Assembly (NCBI RefSeq): GCF_004358325.1
Contig: NZ_CP037940.1
Coordinates: forward strand, 1,860,001-1,924,000
From: Periweissella cryptocerci
Lineage (GTDB): Bacteria > Bacillota > Bacilli > Lactobacillales > Lactobacillaceae
Direction of reading: 5' to 3'
DNA: 64,000 bases
The notes under the pieces are model-generated. The model had not been told where the DNA came from. It did not search any database and saw nothing but the letters and a program-made list of their open reading frames with translations. Both the position numbers and the translations under genes were made by a program. Below are positions 26,672 to 35,635 of the stretch, piece after piece (the first letter of the stretch is position 1; every line of letters begins with the position of its first letter).

Positions 26672-26720
26672 TAAAAACCACGACCTTTAATCATTGTTGA
26701 GGCAAGCGTCGTGGTTTTTC
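26672..26720 (+). terminator. Terminator between EIIB and EIIA genes
   Basis: AAAAACCACGAC pairs with GTCGTGGTTTTT. Probably partial, as no strong promoter precedes the EIIA gene. Confidence 0.75.
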
Positions 26721-26749
26721 TGGTTATGAAACCAAGATAATGGACAACA

Positions 26750-26765
26750 TGACGATTTATCGTCA
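26750..26765 (+). promoter_or_regulatory. Short palindrome before the EIIA gene
   Basis: TGACGATTTATCGTCA has 7-bp perfect arms. It could be an operator or an mRNA end-protecting hairpin. Confidence 0.3.
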
Positions 26766-26809
26766 ATTACTATCACTTTAAAAAATATAAAAAACGAGGA
26801 TTTGAGATA

Positions 26810-27133
26810 ATGGAAGAACAAAACTTAGAAGCAATCATGGGTTTAATTATGAATGGTGGTAACGCCAAGAGTTCAGCATTCGAAGCAATTCAAGCTGCCA
26901 AGACTGGCGACTTTGATGGTGCCGATGCGAAGTTGAAGGAATCAGATCAATTCTTGACTGAAGCTCACAACTCACAAACTTCAATGTTGACACAAGAAGC
27001 TCAAGGTAACCACATGACTGTTACTTTGTTGGCCGTTCACTCACAAGACCACATCATGAACGCAATCACTTTCCGGGACTTAGCTGGTGAAGTAGTTGAT
27101 ATTTACAAGAAGCTTGCTGCTGACGGTAAGTAA
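26810..27133 (+). CDS. PTS cellobiose/lactose-family EIIA component
   Basis: 107-residue helical PTS protein taking phosphate from HPr. The phospho-His is His77 in LLAVHSQDHIMNA, with the usual N-terminal EAIMGLIMNGGNAKSSAFEA. ACGAGGA precedes ATG. Flanked by terminators on both sides within the beta-glucoside cluster. Confidence 0.94.
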   Translation: MEEQNLEAIMGLIMNGGNAKSSAFEAIQAAKTGDFDGADAKLKESDQFLTEAHNSQTSMLTQEAQGNHMTVTLLAVHSQDHIMNAITFRDLAGEVVDIYKKLAADGK

Positions 27134-27140
27134 TTCATGC

Positions 27141-27177
27141 AAGGGGACGCGGATACTATGTCCTGCGTCCCTTTTTT
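27141..27177 (+). terminator. Terminator between EIIA and phospho-beta-glucosidase genes
   Basis: AAGGGGACGC pairs with GCGTCCCTTTT, then T's. Confidence 0.8.
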
Positions 27178-27218
27178 ACAAACGAAATAAAAATAAATTA
27201 AAATTGGAGAAAATATAG

Positions 27219-28673
<1,455 letters not shown>

Positions 28674-28683
28674 TAGTTGTATA

Positions 28684-28717
28684 GCGGGCCAAGGACAACT
28701 TGTCCTTGGCCCGTTTT
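28684..28717 (+). terminator. Terminator after first GH1 gene
   Basis: CGGGCCAAGGACA pairs with TGTCCTTGGCCCG, then TTTTG. Confidence 0.85.
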
Positions 28718-28773
28718 GTGTTTATACACAAGTAACAACGATGAAAATTTAAATTTTGAAGGAGAATTGATGA

Positions 28774-29643
28774 ATGCGATATGGTGCAATTGAGGCTGGG
28801 GGCACAAAGTTTGTCCTTGCTGTTATTGATGAAGATATGCAAATTGTTGCCCGTGAACGAATTGATACGCGGTTGCCAGCAGAAACGTTAGCCGATGTTT
28901 TTACTTTTTTTGATGCGAATCAGGTTGATGCGATTGGTATTGGTGCATTTGGCCCGATTGATATTAATAAAAAGTCAGCGACGTATGGTTTTGTGAAAGC
29001 CACCCCTAAACCCGGTTGGCGTGACTTTGATTTCTTAGGTGCAATGAAAGCTTGGCGTGATATTCCATATTTTTGGACGACTGATGTGAACGTGGCGGCA
29101 GTCGGTGAGCAACAGCTCGGGGCAGCTAAAGGAATTAATAACTTAGTTTACTTGACCATCGGAACGGGCATTGGCGCTGGAATTATCCAAAACGGCCAGT
29201 TACTTAGCGGTTTTGGTCATCCAGAGGCAGGCCATATTAGTTTACATCAACATCCTGATGATACTGAATTCAAGGGTGTGTGCCCATATCATGGCACTTG
29301 TTTTGAAGGGTTAGCAGCTGGACCATCATTGCAAGCACGTTACGGCGTGCCCGCAGTTGAGTTGGGTCAAGAGCATGCAGCGTGGCAAGTTGAAGCGTAT
29401 TACATTGCGCAAGCATTAGTGAACTACTCACTAATCTTGTCGCCTGAACGCATCGTGCTTGGTGGCGGTGTCATGCACCAGCAAATGTTGTTCCCCATGA
29501 TTCGGGAATCATTTGTTGCGCAAATGGCCGATTATGCCCAAGTACCAAATTTAGATGAATATATTCAACCAATCGCCTTGGCAGATGATGCGGGCGTCTT
29601 GGGCTGTGCGTTGTTAGCAAAATACGCCCTTGAACAACAATAA
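28774..29643 (+). CDS. ROK-family kinase, fructokinase-like
   Basis: 289 residues. The ATP motif AIEAGGTKFVLA is N-terminal, sugar-binding GHPEAGHISLH central, and the zinc-binding HQHPDD...CPYHGTCFEGLAAGPS follows, as in ScrK-type fructokinases. In this setting it could phosphorylate glucose or fructose released from glycosides; substrate is not decided by sequence. Start ATG 28774 follows AAGGAG by ~10 nt. It lies 26 nt before the second GH1 gene, so they form an operon. Confidence 0.88.
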   Translation: MRYGAIEAGGTKFVLAVIDEDMQIVARERIDTRLPAETLADVFTFFDANQVDAIGIGAFGPIDINKKSATYGFVKATPKPGWRDFDFLGAMKAWRDIPYFWTTDVNVAAVGEQQLGAAKGINNLVYLTIGTGIGAGIIQNGQLLSGFGHPEAGHISLHQHPDDTEFKGVCPYHGTCFEGLAAGPSLQARYGVPAVELGQEHAAWQVEAYYIAQALVNYSLILSPERIVLGGGVMHQQMLFPMIRESFVAQMADYAQVPNLDEYIQPIALADDAGVLGCALLAKYALEQQ

Positions 29644-29669
29644 AACTACGATAAAGAGGATAAAAAACT

Positions 29670-31049
29670 ATGGAACACAAGATGCCAAAAGATTTTTTCT
29701 GGGGTAACTCAGTATCAAGTATGCAAACTGAAGGTGCCTGGAATGAAGGCGGTAAGAGTAAGTCAGTTTACGATGTGCGCCCAGCGACTGAAAATTCAAT
29801 GGACTGGAATATCACGATTGATGAATACCACCGTTACGAAGAAGACTTTGATTTGATGAAGGAAATGAACATGAACATGTACCGTTTCCAAATCTCATGG
29901 TCACGGGTGGTAGTTGATGGTGATGGCGAATTCAACGAAGAAGGAATTGAATTCTACAGCAAACAAATTGATGCGTTGCTCGCGCGCGGGATTGAACCAA
30001 TGATTTGTCTGTACCACTTTGATATGCCTCTTGCTTTGGCTGAAAAGTACAATGGTTTCTTGGATCGACATGTTGTGGATGCTTTTGTACGCTACTCAAA
30101 TGAAATGGTTAAACGTTTTGGCGATCGCGTTAAGTACTGGATTACTTTTAATGAACATAACTTGTATTTCATGGATTTGGCATATAACATTGCTGGTGCT
30201 GAAAAGGCCGAAAAATCCCTTGATAACTTGTACCAAATTTTCCACCACACAATGTTAGCACACGCGCATGTGGCTAATAACATTCATGAAAATTACCCAG
30301 ACTTACAAATTGGGGGGATGCTTGCGTATGCTGAAACATACCCAGCAACTTCAAAGCCAGTTGATATTTTAGCGGCCCGTAAGGTTGATGAATTTTTGAA
30401 TTATAACTTGTTAGATGCGTTTGTACATGGCCGTTATTCACACGAAGTACTGACGTTTGTAAAAAACGAAGGCATCAATATGGATTATTTACCTGAAGAT
30501 GACGAAGTACTAGGTAAGATGACTAGTGACTGGTTGTCATTCTCATACTACCGGACGGATACTGTTAATGCGGACTTGATTCCAGCGGGCACTGCGCCTA
30601 ACCATTACTTAGACTTCGCCAATGAACATAACCGTTTCTTGGAATCTAATGAATGGAATTGGACGATTGATCCTCTTGGTCTGCGTGACATCATTTCTAA
30701 GATGTACAGTCGTTACGGCGTTCCTGTGTTCCCAATTGAAAACGGAATTGGCTGGCGTGAAGAATGGGATGGTAAGAACGAAATTCAAGACGACATTCGA
30801 ATTAAATACCACCGTGATCACATCCAAGCCATGAAGGATGCAATGTTTATTGATGGTGCGCAAGTCATTGGTTACCTTGGCTGGGGTTTAATTGATATTC
30901 CAAGTTCTTCTGGTAACATGGACAAACGTTACGGTATGGTTTACGTGAACCGGACCAACGCTGATGTGATGGACCTTAAGCGCGTGCCAAAGAAGTCATT
31001 CCACTGGTTCAAGGAAGTTCTTGCTGACAATGGTGATGATTTACACTGA
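29670..31049 (+). CDS. Phospho-beta-glycosidase (GH1), second copy
   Basis: 459 residues, GH1. Acid/base Glu161 in ITFNEHN, nucleophile Glu357 in PIENGIGW. It is clearly divergent from the first copy, so it likely prefers another phospho-glycoside. The stop codon TGA (31047-31049) falls in sequence matching the right arm of the interspersed repeat, suggesting the 3' end was reshaped by an insertion. AAAGAGG precedes ATG. Confidence 0.92.
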   Translation: MEHKMPKDFFWGNSVSSMQTEGAWNEGGKSKSVYDVRPATENSMDWNITIDEYHRYEEDFDLMKEMNMNMYRFQISWSRVVVDGDGEFNEEGIEFYSKQIDALLARGIEPMICLYHFDMPLALAEKYNGFLDRHVVDAFVRYSNEMVKRFGDRVKYWITFNEHNLYFMDLAYNIAGAEKAEKSLDNLYQIFHHTMLAHAHVANNIHENYPDLQIGGMLAYAETYPATSKPVDILAARKVDEFLNYNLLDAFVHGRYSHEVLTFVKNEGINMDYLPEDDEVLGKMTSDWLSFSYYRTDTVNADLIPAGTAPNHYLDFANEHNRFLESNEWNWTIDPLGLRDIISKMYSRYGVPVFPIENGIGWREEWDGKNEIQDDIRIKYHRDHIQAMKDAMFIDGAQVIGYLGWGLIDIPSSSGNMDKRYGMVYVNRTNADVMDLKRVPKKSFHWFKEVLADNGDDLH

Positions 31050-31120
31050 GGAACAATGGAACCTTAGTAATTCAATGATTAAAAAGTACAAAATTGATAA
31101 TCCCGCACTAGAATAAATAA
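31045..31120 (+). repeat. MITE-like repeat, copy 5 (right-end fragment)
   Basis: ACACTGAGGAACAATGGAAC then TAGTAATTCAATGATT...CGCACTAGAATAAATA matches the last ~75 bp of other copies. It begins inside the end of the upstream GH1 gene. Confidence 0.75.
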
Positions 31121-31121
31121 T

Positions 31122-31168
31122 AAAAAAGCTCACAAGCTACCCCGAAAAGGTAGATTGTGAGCTTTTTA
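31122..31168. terminator. Bidirectional terminator after second GH1 gene
   Basis: AAAAAGCTCACAA pairs with TTGTGAGCTTTTT around CTACC-CCGAAAA-GGTAG. It also overlaps the stop codon of the small minus-strand gene at 31166. Confidence 0.85.
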
Positions 31169-31321
31169 GCGTTTCAGGAATAGTTGTGACAAGACCACCA
31201 CAACGGCAACAAAGCAAAAGCCCCATAAAGCGCTGGTGATTAAATTTTGCGAATTGATGTAGTTACCCAAAGTAACCACGGCACCAATAATAATGAAACG
31301 GCTGATTGCATTCATTTTCAT
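31166..31321 (-). CDS. Small membrane protein, 51 aa
   Basis: Short ORF beginning MKMNAISRFIIIG and ending VVVVLSQLFLKR, with two hydrophobic segments (about 8-20 and 30-48). Its ATG lies 5 nt after the stop of the gene at 31327-31914, so it is the second gene of an operon. No family recognised. Support comes from membrane-protein composition, coupling and the terminator at its stop. Confidence 0.6.
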   Translation of the reverse strand: MKMNAISRFIIIGAVVTLGNYINSQNLITSALWGFCFVAVVVVLSQLFLKR

Positions 31322-31326
31322 CAGAA

Positions 31327-31914
31327 TTACCCGACAATACTAAGGACAATTAAGCCAAGCAAAATTACGGCAATCATGACATACATCGCAAGTTCAACCA
31401 AGCGACTACCGCGATCTTGGAGCTTTTGAAGTGATTGTGGTAATTTGAGGTAGACAATTTGTTGCTTACGATCACGGGGCGCCTTCAATAGGTAATCTTC
31501 TAAGTTCGCTTGGAAAGCCTTAACTGACTTACTGTAACGGGCAACGAAGTAGAAGCTGATTACCAACATAACGATGGCGGCAGTTAAGTCAGATGCAAAT
31601 TTTGCGTGGTGTAAGTGACCTAACGCTGTGTTACCCCAGTACATACCATAGGCAAAGGTAACGAAAATCAAAATCCCAAAAAGGCGTGGTTTACGTGACT
31701 GCGCCATCAAATCTTTGTTATCAATTAGGGCATTAACTTTAAATAACTTGATTCGTTTGGCGATGGTACTAGCACCACTAGCCGGATATCGACCTTGATA
31801 GAAAAATTGCCGTTTACGAGTAAAGCTGAAGAAATGGATCATCGCGACGATATAAATGATGACAAACAACGCGATGCCGACGTATAAGGGCCAAAAGCTT
31901 GAATTTAGTGACAT
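31327..31914 (-). CDS. Hypothetical membrane protein (195 aa)
   Basis: No known family recognised. About four membrane segments: 8-30, 78-95, 108-126 and a C-terminal one (175-193). The loops are basic (RKRQFFYQGRYPASGAS; KAPRDRKQQ). AAGGAAG precedes ATG. It is the first gene of a two-gene operon with the 51-aa protein. Confidence 0.75.
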   Translation of the reverse strand: MSLNSSFWPLYVGIALFVIIYIVAMIHFFSFTRKRQFFYQGRYPASGASTIAKRIKLFKVNALIDNKDLMAQSRKPRLFGILIFVTFAYGMYWGNTALGHLHHAKFASDLTAAIVMLVISFYFVARYSKSVKAFQANLEDYLLKAPRDRKQQIVYLKLPQSLQKLQDRGSRLVELAMYVMIAVILLGLIVLSIVG

Positions 31915-31977
31915 AGGTATCTTCCTTAATATATTTGATTAGTTTAAGTTTAGCGGTTGTTAGCGAGCTGGTAAAGA

Positions 31978-32014
31978 CTAAAAAAAGAGCCGAGACAATT
32001 TTGCCTCGGCCCCG
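31978..32014 (-). terminator. Terminator of the 32027-32236 gene
   Basis: Minus strand GCCGAGGCAAAATTGTCTCGGC followed by TTTTTTT. Confidence 0.85.
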
Positions 32015-32026
32015 CAGGTGATTATC

Positions 32027-32236
32027 TTACTTGAATGAAACCATGACACCTTGAGCAGCCTTCTTGAGGTATGCCTTGGCGATAACCTTTGGATCCTCGT
32101 CAGTTCCAGTAACGTCGAAGTGAATGTCCATACCGGCACTGTCAGTGTGCTTAAATGAAACACCATTTTCGTTGTAGCCTTCGAGGGCCTTGATGATTTG
32201 ATCGTGGAAGAATGGAGCGGCTTGTACAGTTAACAT
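32027..32236 (-). CDS. Small conserved-looking hypothetical protein, 69 aa
   Basis: Begins MLTVQAAPFFHDQIIKALEGY and ends AAQGVMVSFK; soluble mixed alpha/beta composition, with no family recognised. It has a good ribosome binding site (AGGAGAT), a minus-strand -10 (TATAAT, 32323-32328), a cre site overlapping its promoter (32337-32350) and a strong terminator. It diverges from the EIIC gene, so it may be linked to carbohydrate use (inference). Confidence 0.75.
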   Translation of the reverse strand: MLTVQAAPFFHDQIIKALEGYNENGVSFKHTDSAGMDIHFDVTGTDEDPKVIAKAYLKKAAQGVMVSFK

Positions 32237-32322
32237 AGATAATATCTCCTATTTACTAATTATAATTTATTAGACACTTAATGCTTAGGCAAATGCTAAG
32301 ATTAGGCCTGCTTATGAAACTA

Positions 32323-32350
32323 ATTATAGCTTTTTGTGTAATCGCTTTCA
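32323..32350 (-). promoter_or_regulatory. Promoter and cre site of the 69-aa gene
   Basis: Minus strand -10 TATAAT (32323-32328), with cre TGAAAGCGATTACA (32337-32350) over the -35 region. Confidence 0.65.
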
Positions 32351-32434
32351 ATAGCTTAAGGGCTTTGTTTGAAGAATGTTCACAATTGGTTGTAGTCTTC
32401 ATGAAAACTTCATAATTTAATCGTAGTTTAGCTA

Positions 32435-32485
32435 TTTACTTAATAGACAGATGTAGTATTATAAGAGTTATAGAAAGCGCTTACA
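32435..32485 (+). promoter_or_regulatory. EIIC promoter module 1 with cre
   Basis: -35 TTTACT (32435-32440), 16-bp spacer, -10 TATTAT (32457-32462), cre AGAAAGCGCTTACA (32472-32485). Confidence 0.7.
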
Positions 32486-32568
32486 CGAAAGTTGAAGCTA
32501 ACGACAAACTAATTTCAACTTTCGAACTTAGGACACGAATAAGTCACAAAATCTTCGTGCTTTAAGTG

Positions 32569-32619
32569 TTTACTTAATATACAGATAGCGTATTATAGTA
32601 AATATAGAAAGCGCTTTCA
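32569..32619 (+). promoter_or_regulatory. EIIC promoter module 2 with cre
   Basis: A duplicate of module 1, 134 bp downstream with identical spacing: TTTACT (32569), TATTAT (32591-32596), AGAAAGCGCTTTCA (32606-32619). Confidence 0.75.
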
Positions 32620-32686
32620 TAAAAGCAATTTTTCTCATAATGGCGGTAACGTCACACAAAAATTTTATTTATACGAGGAGTGTATT

Positions 32687-34072
32687 ATGTCTAATTGGAT
32701 TAACACGAAGTTGTTGCCTCCAGTTCTTAAGTTCGTTAATACTAAAGCGATTAACGCCCTGAAGAATGGTATGGTTTACTCACTTCCATTCATCATTATC
32801 GGATCAATCTTCTTGATCCTTGCAAACTTCCCAGTCACTGCAATTTCAGACTTCTTCGCCAGCTCTGGCTTGACAGTCTACTTTAACCAAGCCTATGCTG
32901 CTTCATTTGGTATCATGGCGGTGTTCTCATCAATTGGGATTGCTTACGTTTACGTTCGTGACGAAGGACATGAAGCATTGCCTGCAGCATTGACTTCATT
33001 CGTTGCCTTCTTGATCGTGCAAAAGCTCCAAGTTGCTAACCCAGTTATCGCAGCTTCACAAGCTGACGGTGCTAAGCAACTTGCTTCAGCCCTTAAGGGT
33101 TCACCTCAAGTATTGCAAGATGCCATCAACGGCCCAGTTACTGGTGTAATTAACACCACTTGGCTTGGTGGACAAGGGATGATTGCAGCCTTGATCGTTG
33201 CCTTACTTGTTGGTTGGTCATACTCAGCAATGATTAATGCTGGTTGGAAGATTACGTTGCCAGAACAAGTTCCTGCTAACGTTGCTAACCAATTTACAGC
33301 AATGATTCCATCAGGTGTTATTATCTTTGTTGCAACTGTCATTTACGCCTTCTTTGATAAGGTACTCCACTCAAGCTTGCTCGAATGGATTTATGAAGTT
33401 GTGCAAACTCCAATCCAAGGTGTTACTGATACATTCGGTGGTGCTATCATCATCGCCTTCTTAGTACCATTCTTCTGGTTCTTCGGTGTTCACGGTGGTT
33501 TGATCATGGGTGGTATCACTGGTCCTATGTTGATTCCTAACTCATTTGCTAATGCTGAACTTTACAAGGCTGGTAAGTTGTCACTCGCAAACGGTGCTCA
33601 CATCGTTACTAACGAATTCTACAACAACTTCATCAACTTGACTGGTTCAGGTATCACAATTGGTTTGTTGCTCTTCATGCTTATCGCAGCGAAGTCACAA
33701 CAATTCAAGGCCCTTTCAAAGGTTGAAGCAGTTCCTACTATCTTCAATATTAACGAACCATTCTTGTTCGGTCTTCCAATTGTTATGAACCCATTCTTGG
33801 CACTTCCATTCTTCTTGACTCCAGTGGTAGTTGCTGCAACTACTTACATTGTTATTGCAACTGGTATCGTGCCTCCACTTAACGGTGTGTCAGCTCCATG
33901 GACTACTCCAGCAATCCTTTCAGGATTCCTTATCGGTGGATGGAAGATGATGATTTGGCAAACAATTACGTTGGGTATCTCAACTGCAATTTACTGGCCA
34001 TTTGCTGCTAAGTACGACAAGATCTTGTTAGCTCAAGAACAAGAAGCTACTGCTGAAGCAACTGAAGCCTAA
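32687..34072 (+). CDS. PTS cellobiose EIIC permease
   Basis: 461-residue membrane component that moves cellobiose-type sugars across the membrane for phosphorylation by EIIB. About ten hydrophobic segments; signature regions FFWFFGVHGGLIMGGITGP and IFNINEPFLFGLPIVMNP are intact. CGAGGAG precedes ATG. It has its own duplicated cre-controlled promoter, separate from EIIB/EIIA, and a strong terminator. Confidence 0.95.
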   Translation: MSNWINTKLLPPVLKFVNTKAINALKNGMVYSLPFIIIGSIFLILANFPVTAISDFFASSGLTVYFNQAYAASFGIMAVFSSIGIAYVYVRDEGHEALPAALTSFVAFLIVQKLQVANPVIAASQADGAKQLASALKGSPQVLQDAINGPVTGVINTTWLGGQGMIAALIVALLVGWSYSAMINAGWKITLPEQVPANVANQFTAMIPSGVIIFVATVIYAFFDKVLHSSLLEWIYEVVQTPIQGVTDTFGGAIIIAFLVPFFWFFGVHGGLIMGGITGPMLIPNSFANAELYKAGKLSLANGAHIVTNEFYNNFINLTGSGITIGLLLFMLIAAKSQQFKALSKVEAVPTIFNINEPFLFGLPIVMNPFLALPFFLTPVVVAATTYIVIATGIVPPLNGVSAPWTTPAILSGFLIGGWKMMIWQTITLGISTAIYWPFAAKYDKILLAQEQEATAEATEA

Positions 34073-34101
34073 GCAGTATTATCTAAAAATTAACGATTGA
34101 T

Positions 34102-34135
34102 AAAAGGCTTGAGCAAATTTTGCTCAAGCCTTTTA
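34102..34135 (+). terminator. Terminator of the EIIC gene
   Basis: AAAAGGCTTGAGCAAA pairs perfectly with its complement, ending TTTT. Repeat copy 6 starts ~17 bp on. Confidence 0.9.
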
Positions 34136-34151
34136 TGTATCAATTCAAGGG

Positions 34152-34540
34152 AGCTATTTTGTCGGACATGGGGTTGAATAAAATTGGCCACTGCGTGACA
34201 GTAAATTACTTGGCGCACCACGCTGGAAGCAACCTCCCAAGCCGAAATGCGGTCTTGGGAGGTTCGGATAAGCTGGGAGCCTAAGGAATAAATTCCTAAA
34301 ACTCCTCATCTTATCCTCAGCGGCGACATGTGTTACACACATATCACCCCAGTCGCGGTGTAAAGTCTGCGACCGCCAAGTAATTTACTGGCACTTCGTT
34401 AGTTAGTAATAATTCTCAAATTAGCGAAAAATGGTAACCAACCACAGGCCACAGTAGGATGAAAAAATACTGACAATAGAATCTCAGTAATTTGATGATT
34501 GAAAAGTACAGAAACGGCAATTACACACTAGAATAAATAG
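34152..34540 (+). repeat. MITE-like repeat, copy 6 (long form)
   Basis: Long copy. The first internal hairpin is CCTCCCAAG/CTTGGGAGG, where copies 1 and 2 have GTTCAAG/CTTGAAC, so both arms changed together. The loop CCGAAATGCGGT is near-identical to theirs. Confidence 0.9.
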
Positions 34541-34595
34541 AACCGAAATAACAAATATAACTGGATATAGAAAGATAATTCGGAGAGGAAATAAG

Positions 34596-35468
34596 ATGAG
34601 TTTATTATTAATGGATATTGGTGGATCATCAGTTAAGTATGGGGTTTGGAATCAAAACCAGTTAACTGCGACGGCTTCATTTGTCACACCGGCAACTTGG
34701 TCAGCCATGAAAAGTGCCATGGTTCAAGTTCAGACTGAGTTAGCACAACAATTTACATTTACTGGTGTCGCAATTAGTGCACCGGGGAATGTGAAGTACG
34801 CTGAAGGCTACATTGGTGGTCTGTCAGCGATTCCGTATTTACACAATTTTCCAATTCTTAAAGAATGGGAAGACCTTTTCAACTTACCAGTAACGATGGA
34901 AAATGATGCGAACTGTGCGGGTTTTGCTGAAATTTGGCAAGGGGACGGTCGCAATCAGGACGTGGTTTCATTTTTAGTGATTGGATCTGGGCTCGGTGGC
35001 GCTAACTTTGTGGACGGTAAATTGGTGCGCGGGGGACACGGCTACGGTGGCGAATTTGGTTTCGGGCAATTCTATGATGATCAAGATAATTGGAGTGTGC
35101 ATGGTTCACCAGTCCAAATGGCTGACCGCTATAATGCGGCTAATGGTACGGCAGTTTCTGGTAAAGACATTTTTGATGCCGCTAAAAATGGCGATACAGT
35201 AGCAAAAGAGTATGTTGAAAATTTCTATCAAGCAATTGCTAAGGGGATTTTCAATATTTCCTTCATTCTTGATCCGGATATGTTTATCTTAGGTGGGACA
35301 ATTACAAACAATCCAGACCTAGTTCCAAGTGTTAAAAAGCACGTTCAAGCAATGTACGATGCAATTGATATTGCGGATATGACACCTACAATTACGGTTG
35401 GTAAGTTTGGGGCTGATGCCAACTTAATTGGGGCGGCCGCAGTATTTTATGGGCATTATCCAGCATAA
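34596..35468 (+). CDS. ROK-family sugar kinase
   Basis: 290 residues. The ATP motif MDIGGSSVKYGVW is N-terminal, followed by ENDANCAGFAE, VIGSGLGGANF and RGGHGYGGEFGF. It lacks the CxCGxxGCxE zinc motif (SVHGSP at that place), unlike glucokinase-type ROK proteins. Position after the EIIC gene suggests a beta-glucoside or glucose kinase role; the substrate is inferred from context only. GGAGAGGA precedes ATG. Confidence 0.87.
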   Translation: MSLLLMDIGGSSVKYGVWNQNQLTATASFVTPATWSAMKSAMVQVQTELAQQFTFTGVAISAPGNVKYAEGYIGGLSAIPYLHNFPILKEWEDLFNLPVTMENDANCAGFAEIWQGDGRNQDVVSFLVIGSGLGGANFVDGKLVRGGHGYGGEFGFGQFYDDQDNWSVHGSPVQMADRYNAANGTAVSGKDIFDAAKNGDTVAKEYVENFYQAIAKGIFNISFILDPDMFILGGTITNNPDLVPSVKKHVQAMYDAIDIADMTPTITVGKFGADANLIGAAAVFYGHYPA

Positions 35469-35488
35469 CAAATTTTACAAAAACTAAG

Positions 35489-35525
35489 AAAGACCAATTA
35501 TCGGAAACGGTGGTTGGTCTTTTTA
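35489..35525 (+). terminator. Terminator of the ROK kinase gene
   Basis: AAAGACCAA pairs with TTGGTCTTT, followed by T's. Confidence 0.8.
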
Positions 35526-35635
35526 CTATTCACCCTTATAATTAAGCAGATAAGTAATTGATTCAGTAATCCCTACGGTGTGATATTTATGCACAAATGT
35601 GATTTAACAGAATCAAGATAAAACAGGAGATAAAA

